Source: JAENVU01 sp031422675
GTDB lineage: Bacteria > Actinomycetota > Acidimicrobiia > IMCC26256 > JAENVU01
NCBI GenBank assembly: GCA_031422675.1
Contig: JANPMG010000172.1
Coordinates: 3,076 to 67,075, forward strand
Direction: 5' to 3'
DNA length: 64,000 bases
The translations under genes were made by a program, and so were the position numbers. Shown one piece after another: positions 32,948 to 41,364 of the stretch. Under the pieces are notes generated by a model. It made no database searches, was not told the origin of the DNA, and saw nothing but the letters and a program-made list of their open reading frames with translations. Position 1 is the stretch's first letter; each line of letters starts with the position of its first letter.

Positions 32948-33769
32948 TCATCGCTCGATGCGGTCGAGGTTCTCCCACGGGGAGATGACGAGCTCGATCG
33001 CCTCCTCGAACACGAGCACGTGGACCGGCTCCGTCTCGACGAGGTCGGCCCAGGCCGTGCCGTCGTTGATGGTGACGTGCGACGCTGGTACCGCGCGTTG
33101 TTTGGGATCGATCATCCCGGCGTCGTAGTAGGTGCGGTCGCAGATGCCGTTGCCCCAGTAGATGTAGTCGTTCGCGGTCGCCCACTCCGCGGCCGGATGC
33201 ACCCGCGGCGCCGCGTCGCCGGGTGGCATCTCGATCCGGCTGACGAACGCGGTGGGACCACCTCCGACCCGGGTCTCGATGGTTGACCCCCGCCGTTCGT
33301 GGACGACGGGGGACGCGCGCGTGATGATGGCGATCGGATCCATGGATGTCTGGGAGGAGCGCGCGTCGAACACCAGATAACGCGCCGTCCCGGATGTGTC
33401 GCCGACGAAGAGTGACCACTCCGCGCGGATCCCGTTCGCCAGACCCGACACGCGGTACACGTTGAGGGTGATCAGATACTCGGGTTCGTCGTCGCGCAGG
33501 CACCGGATCGGGGCGGGCCGCAGATGCGCGGGCAGGCCGAGGCGCTCACCCAACTCGTCGACGACCTCGGCGCGGATCCGGTAGACGAAGTAGACGGAGG
33601 GCGGATCGGCCTCGACGGTGAAGTTGACGAGTGGCTGCTCGCGCCCGATCGCGATCATGAACCCCTGACGGAGCGCGAGCTGGGCGTACAGGAACCGCTT
33701 GAGGACCTTCCGGCCGCGTCGGCCGGCCGGGGTGAGCGGCTTCGTGAGCGGCTTCATGGGTGGCTTCAT
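32948..33769 (-). CDS. Uncharacterised protein, perhaps acetoacetate-decarboxylase-like fold
   Basis: This 273-residue protein was not recognised with confidence. It has a basic, Lys/Pro-rich start (MKPPMKPLTKPLTPAG) and then a body with LYAQLALRQGFMIAIGRE, PAPIRCLRDDEPEYLITLN and VYRVSGLANGIRAEWSLFVG. The last pattern recalls acetoacetate decarboxylase-like proteins, but the Schiff-base Lys motif is not evident. ATGs at 33769 and 33757 are both possible; the frame runs back to 33874 but would then include the operator at 33836-33850. It is the first gene of the operon that runs to 26569. Confidence 0.65.
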   Translation of the reverse strand: MKPPMKPLTKPLTPAGRRGRKVLKRFLYAQLALRQGFMIAIGREQPLVNFTVEADPPSVYFVYRIRAEVVDELGERLGLPAHLRPAPIRCLRDDEPEYLITLNVYRVSGLANGIRAEWSLFVGDTSGTARYLVFDARSSQTSMDPIAIITRASPVVHERRGSTIETRVGGGPTAFVSRIEMPPGDAAPRVHPAAEWATANDYIYWGNGICDRTYYDAGMIDPKQRAVPASHVTINDGTAWADLVETEPVHVLVFEEAIELVISPWENLDRIER

Positions 33770-33773
33770 AGGT
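33738..33773. repeat. Three 12-base tandem repeats at the start of a coding region
   Basis: Units GGCTTCGTGAGC, GGCTTCATGGGT and GGCTTCATAGGT follow each other exactly at 33738, 33750 and 33762. On the minus strand they encode the MKP-type repeats at the N-terminus of the unrecognised protein and provide two alternative ATG starts 12 bases apart. Confidence 0.75.
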
Positions 33774-33835
33774 GGCGCGACCGATGGCCCCGCGCCGGTA
33801 AGCCCATGACCGCTGCCCGTCGTCGCGAGTGGTTT

Positions 33836-33850
33836 GTGAACACTGTTTAC
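33836..33850. promoter_or_regulatory. Palindrome GTNAACANTGTTNAC before the long minus-strand operon
   Basis: GTGAACACTGTTTAC has arms GTNAACA and TGTTNAC like the site at 23767-23781 (13 of 15 identical). It lies between the TetR gene, which ends at 33928, and the first operon gene, so it is well placed to control the operon. The TetR protein is the obvious candidate to bind it. Confidence 0.65.
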
Positions 33851-33927
33851 CAACCTATCGGTTGACTCGCGCATCCATCAAGCCTCGGGGATCTCGTGCC
33901 GACTCCACGGTCGCCGACCACGGCGCC

Positions 33928-34548
33928 TCATTCGGATTTCGAGCTCGAGGGCGTGACCGGGATGGGCGCGGCGAGGCCGCGAAGGAGGTTGTCGATGACG
34001 GTGTCGATGACCCGCGCCTCGTACTCCGCGCCGAGGTCGATACCGGCGAGCAGCACGCTGGCCGTTCCGTGGGCGGCGGCCCAGATTGCAATGGCGACGA
34101 GGAGCGGATCTTCGGTGCGCAGCGCCCCGGAGAGCATGGCCGCCTCGATCGCCGCGGCGCCACGCGCAAAGGCCTTGGATGCGGCGGGCAGCTCTTCGGC
34201 CGCGGGCTGGGGAGTCCAGTCGGGACGGAAGAGGAACATCACATGGAACAATGCGGGGTCGTCACGCGCGTGCTCTACGTAGGCCGCGGCCTGACGACGG
34301 ATCTGCTCGACGGGATCGGTGGCCTCGATCGCATCGAACCGTTCGATCAGGCGCTCGAACTCCAGTTCGGCCACCCCGCGGAGCAGGTCGAGCTTGTCGT
34401 CGACGTGGGCGTAGAGCGCGGGCGCGGTCACGCCGAGCTGCGCGCCGATCCGGCGGAGCGAGAGTCCATCGAGTCCATCGGCCGCGAGGATCTCTCGTGC
34501 CACCGCGATGATGGCGTCTCGGGTCAAGCGGGGACGGGGGCTCGTCAC
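33928..34548 (-). CDS. TetR/AcrR family transcriptional regulator
   Basis: This 206-residue regulator starts VTSPRPRLTRDAIIAVAREILAADG, with the HTH continuing as LSLRRIGAQLGVTAPALYAHV. The C-terminal ligand domain resembles the TetR_C group in tetracycline-repressor-like proteins (LLRGVAELEFERLI). GTG 34548 is preferred because TACGGT (34561-34556) lies seven bases before it, giving a leaderless start; GTG 34557 is an alternative. A palindrome just upstream suggests autoregulation. It lies directly upstream of the seven-gene catabolic operon in the same direction. Confidence 0.88.
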   Translation of the reverse strand: MTSPRPRLTRDAIIAVAREILAADGLDGLSLRRIGAQLGVTAPALYAHVDDKLDLLRGVAELEFERLIERFDAIEATDPVEQIRRQAAAYVEHARDDPALFHVMFLFRPDWTPQPAAEELPAASKAFARGAAAIEAAMLSGALRTEDPLLVAIAIWAAAHGTASVLLAGIDLGAEYEARVIDTVIDNLLRGLAAPIPVTPSSSKSE

Positions 34549-34555
34549 GGATGTC

Positions 34556-34577
34556 ACCGTAGGTTGAACGTCGTTCA
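34556..34577 (-). promoter_or_regulatory. TetR-gene promoter: -10 box with overlapping palindrome
   Basis: On the minus strand TACGGT (34561-34556) is a -10-like box seven bases before GTG 34548. Immediately upstream is TGAACGTCGTTCA (34565-34577), a 13-base palindrome whose arms (TGAACG/CGTTCA) differ from the GTNAACANTGTTNAC sites in the middle but keep the TGAAC/GTTNA edges. It is a candidate autoregulatory operator and also lies in front of the divergent gene at 34632. Confidence 0.5.
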
Positions 34578-34631
34578 CTGGTCCACGGGGGGTGCTTGAC
34601 CACCCGACACCCCCGTAGTTGACTGCCGCCC

Positions 34632-37600
34632 GTGTTGGGGGGTTCGGGCAGATTGCTCGCAATGTTCGTGGCGGCGGTGACCTTGACGCCGGCGGCGATG
34701 GCGGATGCGGGCGCCCGCGCGGCGGTCGATCCCGCGGCCGTCGATCAACGCGCAGTCGGTCCGGCGGCGGGCGCGCCGGACTCGGGCGAGTTGCTCTACG
34801 TCACCGAAGGCAACCGGCTTCGGCGCATCGACGTGGACACGATCGGTCAGGAGACCCTCGCCGCGGATGTGCTCGTGGCCCCTGCGGCCGACGGCGGCCG
34901 GGACATCAACGGCCAGATGTGTGAGCTCCCCGGCGGGAACTTCGTCGCCGGTGAGGATTCGGGGCAACCGAACCCGCCCCCCGGTTGGGGCGTGTTCAGT
35001 CCCGACGGCACTCAGGTGGGCAAGCTCACCGCGAGCTACTTCGAGTCGGGCGCCGAGCCCCACGGCTGCGCAGTCGCTCCGAACGGCTCGCTCTTCACCG
35101 CCGAAGTGGGATTCCAGGGTTTCGGCACCGCGAACGGCCAGCTGATCCAGTGGTTCCCGCCCTACGACCGGTTTCCCGGCGCGCCCGGCGCCTATCCGAA
35201 CACGATCGACCGCTCCACCAACTTCTGTAAGCTCGGCTCGGATCTCGGTACGGCCGGCGGAATCGCGATCGACGCGCGGGGCCGCGTCTACGTCACCGAG
35301 TCGTCGGGATTGCGGATCACCCGTTTCTCGCCGCCGTTCCCCACCGGTTCGGATGCGGCGGGCGGATGTGGTGGCGTCGATGCCACGGGCGCGCCGGTCG
35401 CGACCGCGGTCCAGCGTGAGGTCTTCACCACCGCGTCGGACGGAATGCTGACTTTCTCGGGGGTCGCGACGGCACCGAACGGCAACCTCTACGCGTCGAG
35501 TGTGCTCACCGGCCGCATCGCCGAGTACGACCTGTACGGCGCGCTGGTCCGGCTCATCCTGGCGCCCGAGGCGGGGGTGCCACCGATTCCCACCGGTCAT
35601 CCTCAGGACATCACCGTCGGCGCCGACGGCACGATCTACTACGCGGACCTCGACCTCCAGGGGTCCCTGCCGAACGTGGGTCCCGGACCCAACGGCAAGG
35701 TGTGGCGCATCCGCTTCGATGCCGCCGGCGATCCTCGGCCCCCCGAGTTGATCCGCCAGGGCCTGGCGTTCCCCGACGGCGTCGCGCTGTTCTCCGGCGA
35801 CCTCGAACCCGACGCCGGGTTGCCGCTCGAGTGGCCGACCCTGGCCGGTGGCGCGCACCGTCGGTTCTTCAACGCGACGGAGCGCGATCTCACGGCCGCG
35901 ACGGCACCGAATCTCATCGAACGGTGGCGCTACGAGACCGAGGCCGTCGTCACCGCGTCGCCCACGATCGCGACGGTCGATCGGGCGGACGGCCCGCGCC
36001 GATTGGTGTTCGTCTCGTCGTGGGACGGTCGTCTCGACGCGCTGGATTGGGCCACCGGTCGTGAAGTTTGGCGGTTCGCCTGGGAGGATCAGCCGGGCGC
36101 GTCGTTCCCCGGCGCGGGTTCGGCGACGGTGGCCGACGTCGACGGCGACCGGCTCGTGATCTTCGGTGCCGGTGAGTACGTCTACGCCCTCGATGCGGCG
36201 ACGGGCGCGGAGCGCTGGCGGTTTGCGGCGGGAACCGGATGCGGTACCGGCGCCAGTGGCAGTGGTGACGGCGACGGTGGGGGCGGATTCCCCGGGCTCT
36301 GCGGATTCTCCGGCGAACGCAACCAGGTGGAGTCCACGCCCATCGTGCACGAGGGTCTCGTGTACTTCGGGATGGACGTCAACGATGTCGCCACGGGCAA
36401 GGGCGGCTTCTATGCGCTCGACGCCGCGGCCGGAACCCTGCGCTGGTTCTTCGACCCCGAGAGTGGTTCGGTGTGTCGGCCCGACGCCGATGAGACGGGG
36501 CCGGGCGACGAATCCGGGCCGGGCGACCAGATTCGTCGCTTCGACGGCTATCACTCCGAGAGTGAGCTCGGGCTTCCGAGCGCCTTCTTCTCCACCCGAT
36601 CCGGGTGTGACCACCCCCGCACGCGCAACGGCTGCGGGAACGTGTGGTCCTCACCGGCGCTGGACGCCACACGGGGACTGCTCTTCTTCGGTACGAGCAA
36701 CTGCGACACGGACACCAGCCCGGAGACGCCGGTCCCGGCGCCACCGATGCCGCCCTACGACGAAGCGCTGGTGGCCCTCGATCTGGATGGAACGCCCGCC
36801 TGGCGGTGGCGGCCGCGCGAGGTGGACAACGACGACCTCGCGTTCGGAGCCGTCCCGAACCTCTTCACCATCGAGGTCGACGGTCGGCCGCGCGACGTGG
36901 TGGGCATCGGCGGGAAGGACGGCACCTACTACGTGATCGACCGGAGCGGCGTGAACGCGCGGAGTGGGAAGCGTTGGGATGATCCGTCGCCGCGTGACCT
37001 CCCGTACTGGGAGCGCACGGTCGTGCCCGGTGGCGCGATCGGCGGCATCATCGCCACCGCGTCCGTCGACGAAACCACCCGTCGGGTGTTCTTCTCCACG
37101 GCGCCGGGCGAGGATGTCATCAATCCACAACGCCCCACCGTCCATGCGCTGGACCTGGACACCGGTGCGGTGGTCTGGCAGAACGTCGGCACGCTCGGTC
37201 TCGCCGGTGACGCCAGTTACGGTCCGACGAGTGGTGTGCCGGGCGTGGTGATCGTCGGCAGTGTCATCACGCCCCATCTCCGGTTCTTCGATGCGGTCAC
37301 GGGCGCGCTCGTTGCCGACCACCCGGTGCGCGCGCAACAGACGCTGAGCGGGGTTGCGTCGGGTGCTGCGGTATTGGACGGCACGGTCGTGGTGGGTGCC
37401 GGGATCGGCTCGCGCACGAGTGGAGGATCGAGTCCGGGGGACTTCGCGGCGTATACGCCGTCGGCGATCGTCGCGCTGTGTGTTCCCGGCGCGCCGGGAT
37501 GTGTGAAGCCCGAGCTGACTCCGGGGTCGGCCGCGGTGCGCGAACCCGACGCGGGTGTGGTCGAAGTGCGGGTCCCGATCCGAATCGCTCAACCGGTGAC

Positions 37601-38192
37601 GCAGTCGGTCGAGGTCAACTGGACGACGCTGGATCTCGACGCTCGGTCGCCGCAGGACTATGAGGCCGCGTCGGGCACGGTGGTGATTCCGCCGGGCGAG
37701 ACCGAGGGGAGCGCGGTGGTGCGGGTCAAGCATGACGGCGTCGACGAACCCCGCGTCGAGAAGTTCGCGGTGTCGTTCCGAGCACCGCGCAACGCGTCGC
37801 TCGGCGGCTTCCTGGGGCTCGCTGTCGTGGAGATCGAGGATCGTGATCCGGCGCCGACCGTGCGCGCCGGTGCCCTCGGGGCATTCGAGACCGACGCCGA
37901 TCAGGTCGTGTACCTCCCGATCGAACTCTCGGCACCGAGCGATCGGCGGGTGACGGTCCGATGGGAGACCAAGCCGGGAACCGCGCGCAGCCGCCGCGAT
38001 TTCGTGGCGGCGGAAGGTGAGGTGGTGTTCGCTCCGGGGCACTATCACGCAGAAGTTCCCGTCACGGTGCGCGGCGACACCCGCCGTGAGCGCACCGAAT
38101 ACTTCTTCGTCGTACTCGACGACGCGCGTCACGCGTCGGTGGACGAGAACGCCCCGGGCGCGGTCCTGATCCTCGACGACGACGCGAGTTAG
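34632..38192 (+). CDS. Secreted beta-propeller protein with PQQ-like repeats and Calx-beta domains
   Basis: This 1,186-residue protein has a signal peptide (LLAMFVAAVTLTPAAMA). Residues ~50-400 form an NHL/SMP-30-like propeller (PHGCAVAPNGSLFTAE, PQDITVGADGTIYYAD). Residues ~410-960 are PQQ-enzyme-like repeats with DALDWATGREVWRFAW, YALDAATGAERWRF and YYVIDRSGVNARSGK, as in polyvinyl-alcohol or quinoprotein dehydrogenases; a Gly/Ser/Asp linker and Cys-rich inserts occur. Residues ~965-1186 hold two Calx-beta units (VEVNWTTLDLDA, VTVRWETKPGTA). A haem c motif CxxCH is absent. It is probably an extracellular sugar- or alcohol-oxidising or binding protein. GTG 34632 is the likely start; ATG 34662 would shorten the signal peptide. 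Confidence 0.82.
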   Translation: MLGGSGRLLAMFVAAVTLTPAAMADAGARAAVDPAAVDQRAVGPAAGAPDSGELLYVTEGNRLRRIDVDTIGQETLAADVLVAPAADGGRDINGQMCELPGGNFVAGEDSGQPNPPPGWGVFSPDGTQVGKLTASYFESGAEPHGCAVAPNGSLFTAEVGFQGFGTANGQLIQWFPPYDRFPGAPGAYPNTIDRSTNFCKLGSDLGTAGGIAIDARGRVYVTESSGLRITRFSPPFPTGSDAAGGCGGVDATGAPVATAVQREVFTTASDGMLTFSGVATAPNGNLYASSVLTGRIAEYDLYGALVRLILAPEAGVPPIPTGHPQDITVGADGTIYYADLDLQGSLPNVGPGPNGKVWRIRFDAAGDPRPPELIRQGLAFPDGVALFSGDLEPDAGLPLEWPTLAGGAHRRFFNATERDLTAATAPNLIERWRYETEAVVTASPTIATVDRADGPRRLVFVSSWDGRLDALDWATGREVWRFAWEDQPGASFPGAGSATVADVDGDRLVIFGAGEYVYALDAATGAERWRFAAGTGCGTGASGSGDGDGGGGFPGLCGFSGERNQVESTPIVHEGLVYFGMDVNDVATGKGGFYALDAAAGTLRWFFDPESGSVCRPDADETGPGDESGPGDQIRRFDGYHSESELGLPSAFFSTRSGCDHPRTRNGCGNVWSSPALDATRGLLFFGTSNCDTDTSPETPVPAPPMPPYDEALVALDLDGTPAWRWRPREVDNDDLAFGAVPNLFTIEVDGRPRDVVGIGGKDGTYYVIDRSGVNARSGKRWDDPSPRDLPYWERTVVPGGAIGGIIATASVDETTRRVFFSTAPGEDVINPQRPTVHALDLDTGAVVWQNVGTLGLAGDASYGPTSGVPGVVIVGSVITPHLRFFDAVTGALVADHPVRAQQTLSGVASGAAVLDGTVVVGAGIGSRTSGGSSPGDFAAYTPSAIVALCVPGAPGCVKPELTPGSAAVREPDAGVVEVRVPIRIAQPVTQSVEVNWTTLDLDARSPQDYEAASGTVVIPPGETEGSAVVRVKHDGVDEPRVEKFAVSFRAPRNASLGGFLGLAVVEIEDRDPAPTVRAGALGAFETDADQVVYLPIELSAPSDRRVTVRWETKPGTARSRRDFVAAEGEVVFAPGHYHAEVPVTVRGDTRRERTEYFFVVLDDARHASVDENAPGAVLILDDDAS

Positions 38193-38212
38193 TGGTTGTC
38201 GCCGGCCGCGGC

Positions 38213-38731
38213 TCAGAGGGTGCGTTGCATCAGGACGAGGTCGAGCCAGCTGTCGAACTTTCTCCCAACCTCGGGCATCCTCGCCACGATCGCGAAGCCG
38301 AGCCGTTCGTGGAACGCGATCGAAGCATCGTTCGCGCCGTCGATGGCCGCGACCATGACGTGATTTCCGTTCGCCCGCGCCCGATCGACGAGCGCGGTCA
38401 GGAGCGCCCGCCCGATCCCGTCGCCCCACATGTCCTCACGCACGTGGATGGTGTGTTCGACGGTGGTGCGGTAGCCCGGCCATTTTCCTGAGCCGCGGAA
38501 ACTTCCGTAGGCCGCGAACCCGACCACCGCTCCGTCCCGTTGCGCAACCAGCACGGGGAACCGATCTGCCTGCTGCTGACGAAACCAGGCCTGTCGCTCG
38601 CTCGACGTCTGCTCGGTCTCGGTCCACGCGACCGTCGACGTCGGGATCATCGCGTTGTACATGGCCCGGATGTCCTCGAGGTCCGTCTCGGTCGCGTCCC
38701 TGATGAGCACCGGATCGGCGGAGAGACTCAT
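38213..38731 (-). CDS. GNAT N-acetyltransferase (phosphinothricin-acetyltransferase-like)
   Basis: This 172-residue protein begins IRDATETDLEDIRAMYN and has the acetyl-CoA loop GDGIGRALLTALVDRA. TTVEHTIHVREDMWGDG and ASIAFHERLGF are the standard beta4-beta5 motifs of this branch. It resembles the pat/bar group, which acetylates amino acid analogues such as phosphinothricin or methionine sulfoximine. ATG 38731 is chosen over the open frame to 39004. It is convergent with the propeller protein and divergent from the DUF2804 gene. Confidence 0.87.
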   Translation of the reverse strand: MSLSADPVLIRDATETDLEDIRAMYNAMIPTSTVAWTETEQTSSERQAWFRQQQADRFPVLVAQRDGAVVGFAAYGSFRGSGKWPGYRTTVEHTIHVREDMWGDGIGRALLTALVDRARANGNHVMVAAIDGANDASIAFHERLGFAIVARMPEVGRKFDSWLDLVLMQRTL

Positions 38732-38798
38732 CGGCGCAGTTTGCTCGGGTTCGACGGCACGCCGGTGCGCGGCGATGGGTTCGTGTAAACCGAAGGTC

Positions 38799-39596
38799 AT
38801 GACGCACGAGCGCGAACACACCGAGCCCGTCGATCTGTGCACTTCCGACGGCAACGCACTCAACCCGGACGCACGGGGATGGTCCCGGCGCCCGCTGCAC
38901 GTCGAGGTCGACGGTCTCCACCTCGACCTCGTCGACAACGAGACCGGTACCCGTCTCGTTGCGAGTTGGACCGAAACCGATGGTCGGGCCGGACGATTCG
39001 ACATCGCAGTTGCGTTGCCTCCGGGTCACGAGTCGCTCAACGTCGTCATCCCGTGGAGTGACGACGTCTTCAACTTCACGTCGAAGCATCAGGCGCGTCC
39101 GGCGACCGGAACGCTGATCGTGGGTGATCGGACGTGGCGGATCGGTGGTGATGCCGGTGATGCGTGGGGTGTGCTCGACGTCGGCCGGGGCCGCTGGCCG
39201 CACGAGATCACGTGGAACTGGGGCGGTGCCGCGGGCGGGAGCGGTGCGCACGTGATCGGGTTGCAGATCGGCGGCAAGTGGACCGCCGGCACCGGGTTCA
39301 CCGAGAACGGCGTGATCGTCGACGGCCGGCTCACCAAGCTCGGCCCGGAGCTCGTCTGGGAGTACCGCTGGGACGAGCCGATGGAGCCGTGGACCGTGGA
39401 CGATCCGGGCGGCCAACTCCATGCGGTGCTGACGCCGCGCTATGACAAGGTGACCGACGTCGACGAACAGAACCTCGGCAGTCAGGTGCATCAAGTGTTC
39501 GGCACGTGGACCGGTCACCTCACCACCGACGACGGTCTGCGGGTCGAGTTCGAAGACCTCCAAGGGTTCGCGGAGGAAGCGCGACAGCGTTGGTGA
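38799..39596 (+). CDS. DUF2804 domain protein
   Basis: This 265-residue protein matches DUF2804 in its WGVLDVGRGRWPHEITWNWG segment, IGLQIGGKWTAGTGFTENG, and the C-terminal VHQVFGTWTGHL. The family resembles lipocalin-like barrels by sequence style but has no assigned function. No signal peptide. The stop overlaps a GTG as GTGA, so the following kinase-like gene is translationally coupled; the pair may act together. Homologues occur in many Actinobacteria. Confidence 0.82.
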   Translation: MTHEREHTEPVDLCTSDGNALNPDARGWSRRPLHVEVDGLHLDLVDNETGTRLVASWTETDGRAGRFDIAVALPPGHESLNVVIPWSDDVFNFTSKHQARPATGTLIVGDRTWRIGGDAGDAWGVLDVGRGRWPHEITWNWGGAAGGSGAHVIGLQIGGKWTAGTGFTENGVIVDGRLTKLGPELVWEYRWDEPMEPWTVDDPGGQLHAVLTPRYDKVTDVDEQNLGSQVHQVFGTWTGHLTTDDGLRVEFEDLQGFAEEARQRW

Positions 39597-40516
39597 CGCC
39601 CCGCCCGGGCGGCAGCTCGTCCGGTCCGGCGCCGATGCAAGAAACGTCGGCCGTGACCCGAGCACGCGAGATCGCGCTCGTCCGTTCCCTCGCGCAGTTG
39701 CAGGACGATGACGACATCAACATCGACGACGAAGGCTGGGACAGCCGCGTCTACATCGTGAACCGCGGCCTGATCGTGTTCAAGTTTCCGCGCACCTCAG
39801 TGGCGCGGGTGGCGTACGCGAACGAGATCGAGATCATGCGGCAGCTCGACGGGGGAGATGGCGTCACGCTCGTGCCGGTCGTGGAGTGGGTCGGTCCCGA
39901 GCACTCCTACCTGGGCTACCGGGGAATCGTCGGTCGTCAGCTCGGTCGGATCGCGAGTGCGCTGCCCGATGCCGATCGCATCCGGATCGGCCACGATCTC
40001 GGGCAGTTTCTGACCGTGCTGCACGGCGTGGAGTTCGACGGGCTTCCCACGAGAACGGTCGCCGACGAGATCGCCGAGTTCACGCGAAAGTTCACCGCGA
40101 GTCAGGACGCGATCGCGGCGGAGTTCACGGGTTCGGAGATGGCCCGGCTCGACGAGTTCTTCTCGGCCCGCCTGCCGGAGAGGATGCACGGGTTGGGAAG
40201 CGAGCCGCGGGTCTGCCACGGCGACCTGGGCCTGTTCAACATGGTGCTCGGTGACGATGGTCGGATTGGCGTGATCGACTTCGGCGACGTCTCCGTCGTC
40301 GATCAGGCGAAGGATTTCATGGGTCTCGACGGCGTGATGCTCACCGCCGCGCTCGAAACGTACGGTGGTTCGGAGCGGCTGCGGGCCAAGGTCGACATCC
40401 GAACCCGGGCGTTACCGGCGCTCGACCTCCCGTTCTATCTCGGCAAGGGTGACGCGGCCGGGGTTGCGAACTGTGTCGCGCGGCTGCGAGCCACGGTGAT
40501 CGACGGCGCGGGCTGA
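39593..40516 (+). CDS. Aminoglycoside-phosphotransferase-family kinase
   Basis: This 307-residue small-molecule kinase has VFKFPRTSVARV in the N-lobe (catalytic Lys), the Brenner motif VCHGDLGLFNMVL (HGDxxxxN) and the metal-binding GVIDFGDV. Length and motifs fit the APH/choline kinase/homoserine kinase II group. GTG 39593 overlaps the DUF2804 stop as GTGA; ATG 39635 is an in-frame alternative. Whether it inactivates a drug or phosphorylates a metabolite is unknown. It is convergent with the enoyl-CoA hydratase gene, 18 bases apart. Confidence 0.88.
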   Translation: MTPRPGGSSSGPAPMQETSAVTRAREIALVRSLAQLQDDDDINIDDEGWDSRVYIVNRGLIVFKFPRTSVARVAYANEIEIMRQLDGGDGVTLVPVVEWVGPEHSYLGYRGIVGRQLGRIASALPDADRIRIGHDLGQFLTVLHGVEFDGLPTRTVADEIAEFTRKFTASQDAIAAEFTGSEMARLDEFFSARLPERMHGLGSEPRVCHGDLGLFNMVLGDDGRIGVIDFGDVSVVDQAKDFMGLDGVMLTAALETYGGSERLRAKVDIRTRALPALDLPFYLGKGDAAGVANCVARLRATVIDGAG

Positions 40517-40534
40517 ACGCGCGCTGCTTCGGGA

Positions 40535-41272
40535 TCAGAACCTGGACGCGGTTCCCGGCACGCCGTGGGCGAAGAGGTCGGCGAAGGTGGCGTCTTCGCG
40601 CCGGCGCGCCGCGGTCACGAGATCGGTGCGGGCCGCGATGATGAGCCCCTTCGTCGCAACGATCGAACCGAGCGGCCCGGCGGTGACGATCTCCCGAGCG
40701 AGCGCGACGGTGCGGGCGACGACCTCGGCGTCGGGCACCACGTCGAGCGCCAAGCCGGCGGCCACGGCATCGGCCGCACTGACCCACCGTCCCGACAGCA
40801 GGATGTGCGCGGCGCGCTGCCACCCCATGAGGGCGGCGAAGGTGGCCGAGGAACCCGCTTCGGGGGCAACGCCGAGCGGCACGAAGGGGCCGCGCAATCG
40901 GGCGGACTCCGCGATCAAGGCCGCGTCGCAATAGGGGAGGAGGGTCATTCCGATGCCCACGCCCACGCCGTTCACCGCCGCGAGGAGCGCCTTCGGGAAC
41001 CCGGCGATCCCGTCCATGAACGCGCCGAACGATGCGCCCTGATCCGCGCCCGCGTCTCCGGCGGCCGCGCCCATGAGCTCGCCGAGATCGTTGCCCGCGC
41101 AGAATGCTCGCCCGTTGCCGGTGAGGACCACCGCGCCGATGTCGCTGTTGGCGGCGGCCTCGGCGAGGTTGTCGGCGCAGGCGCGATACAGCGCGCTGGT
41201 CATGGCGTTCAGCTTGTCGGGTCGGTCGAGGGTCAAGACCCGCACGCCGCCGTCGTCACGTGATTGGAGCAT
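40535..41272 (-). CDS. Enoyl-CoA hydratase/isomerase family protein
   Basis: This 245-residue crotonase-fold protein has the CoA-binding LDRPDKLNAM start, the first oxyanion segment GRAFCAGNDLGEL, and LAAVNGVGVGIGMTL. The second catalytic region, PLGVAPEAGSSATFA, has Glu in the PEAG position, as in many isomerases/hydratases; the first Glu of true hydratases is not evident. ATG 41272 follows AAGGATCC. It could hydrate, isomerise or dehalogenate acyl-CoAs. No operon partner is nearby. Confidence 0.88.
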   Translation of the reverse strand: MLQSRDDGGVRVLTLDRPDKLNAMTSALYRACADNLAEAAANSDIGAVVLTGNGRAFCAGNDLGELMGAAAGDAGADQGASFGAFMDGIAGFPKALLAAVNGVGVGIGMTLLPYCDAALIAESARLRGPFVPLGVAPEAGSSATFAALMGWQRAAHILLSGRWVSAADAVAAGLALDVVPDAEVVARTVALAREIVTAGPLGSIVATKGLIIAARTDLVTAARRREDATFADLFAHGVPGTASRF

Positions 41273-41364
41273 GCCGGATCCTTGCATGTTCGCCGGTGGC
41301 GTTCGGCAGTGCCGGTCAGGCCGCGGTCCGCCCGCGACCACGACGCTCGGCGGGTGACGCTCGG

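Noticed and set aside
33770..33874. Longer start of the first operon gene
   Set aside because: It would place the GTNAACANTGTTNAC operator inside the coding sequence and adds no conserved residues.
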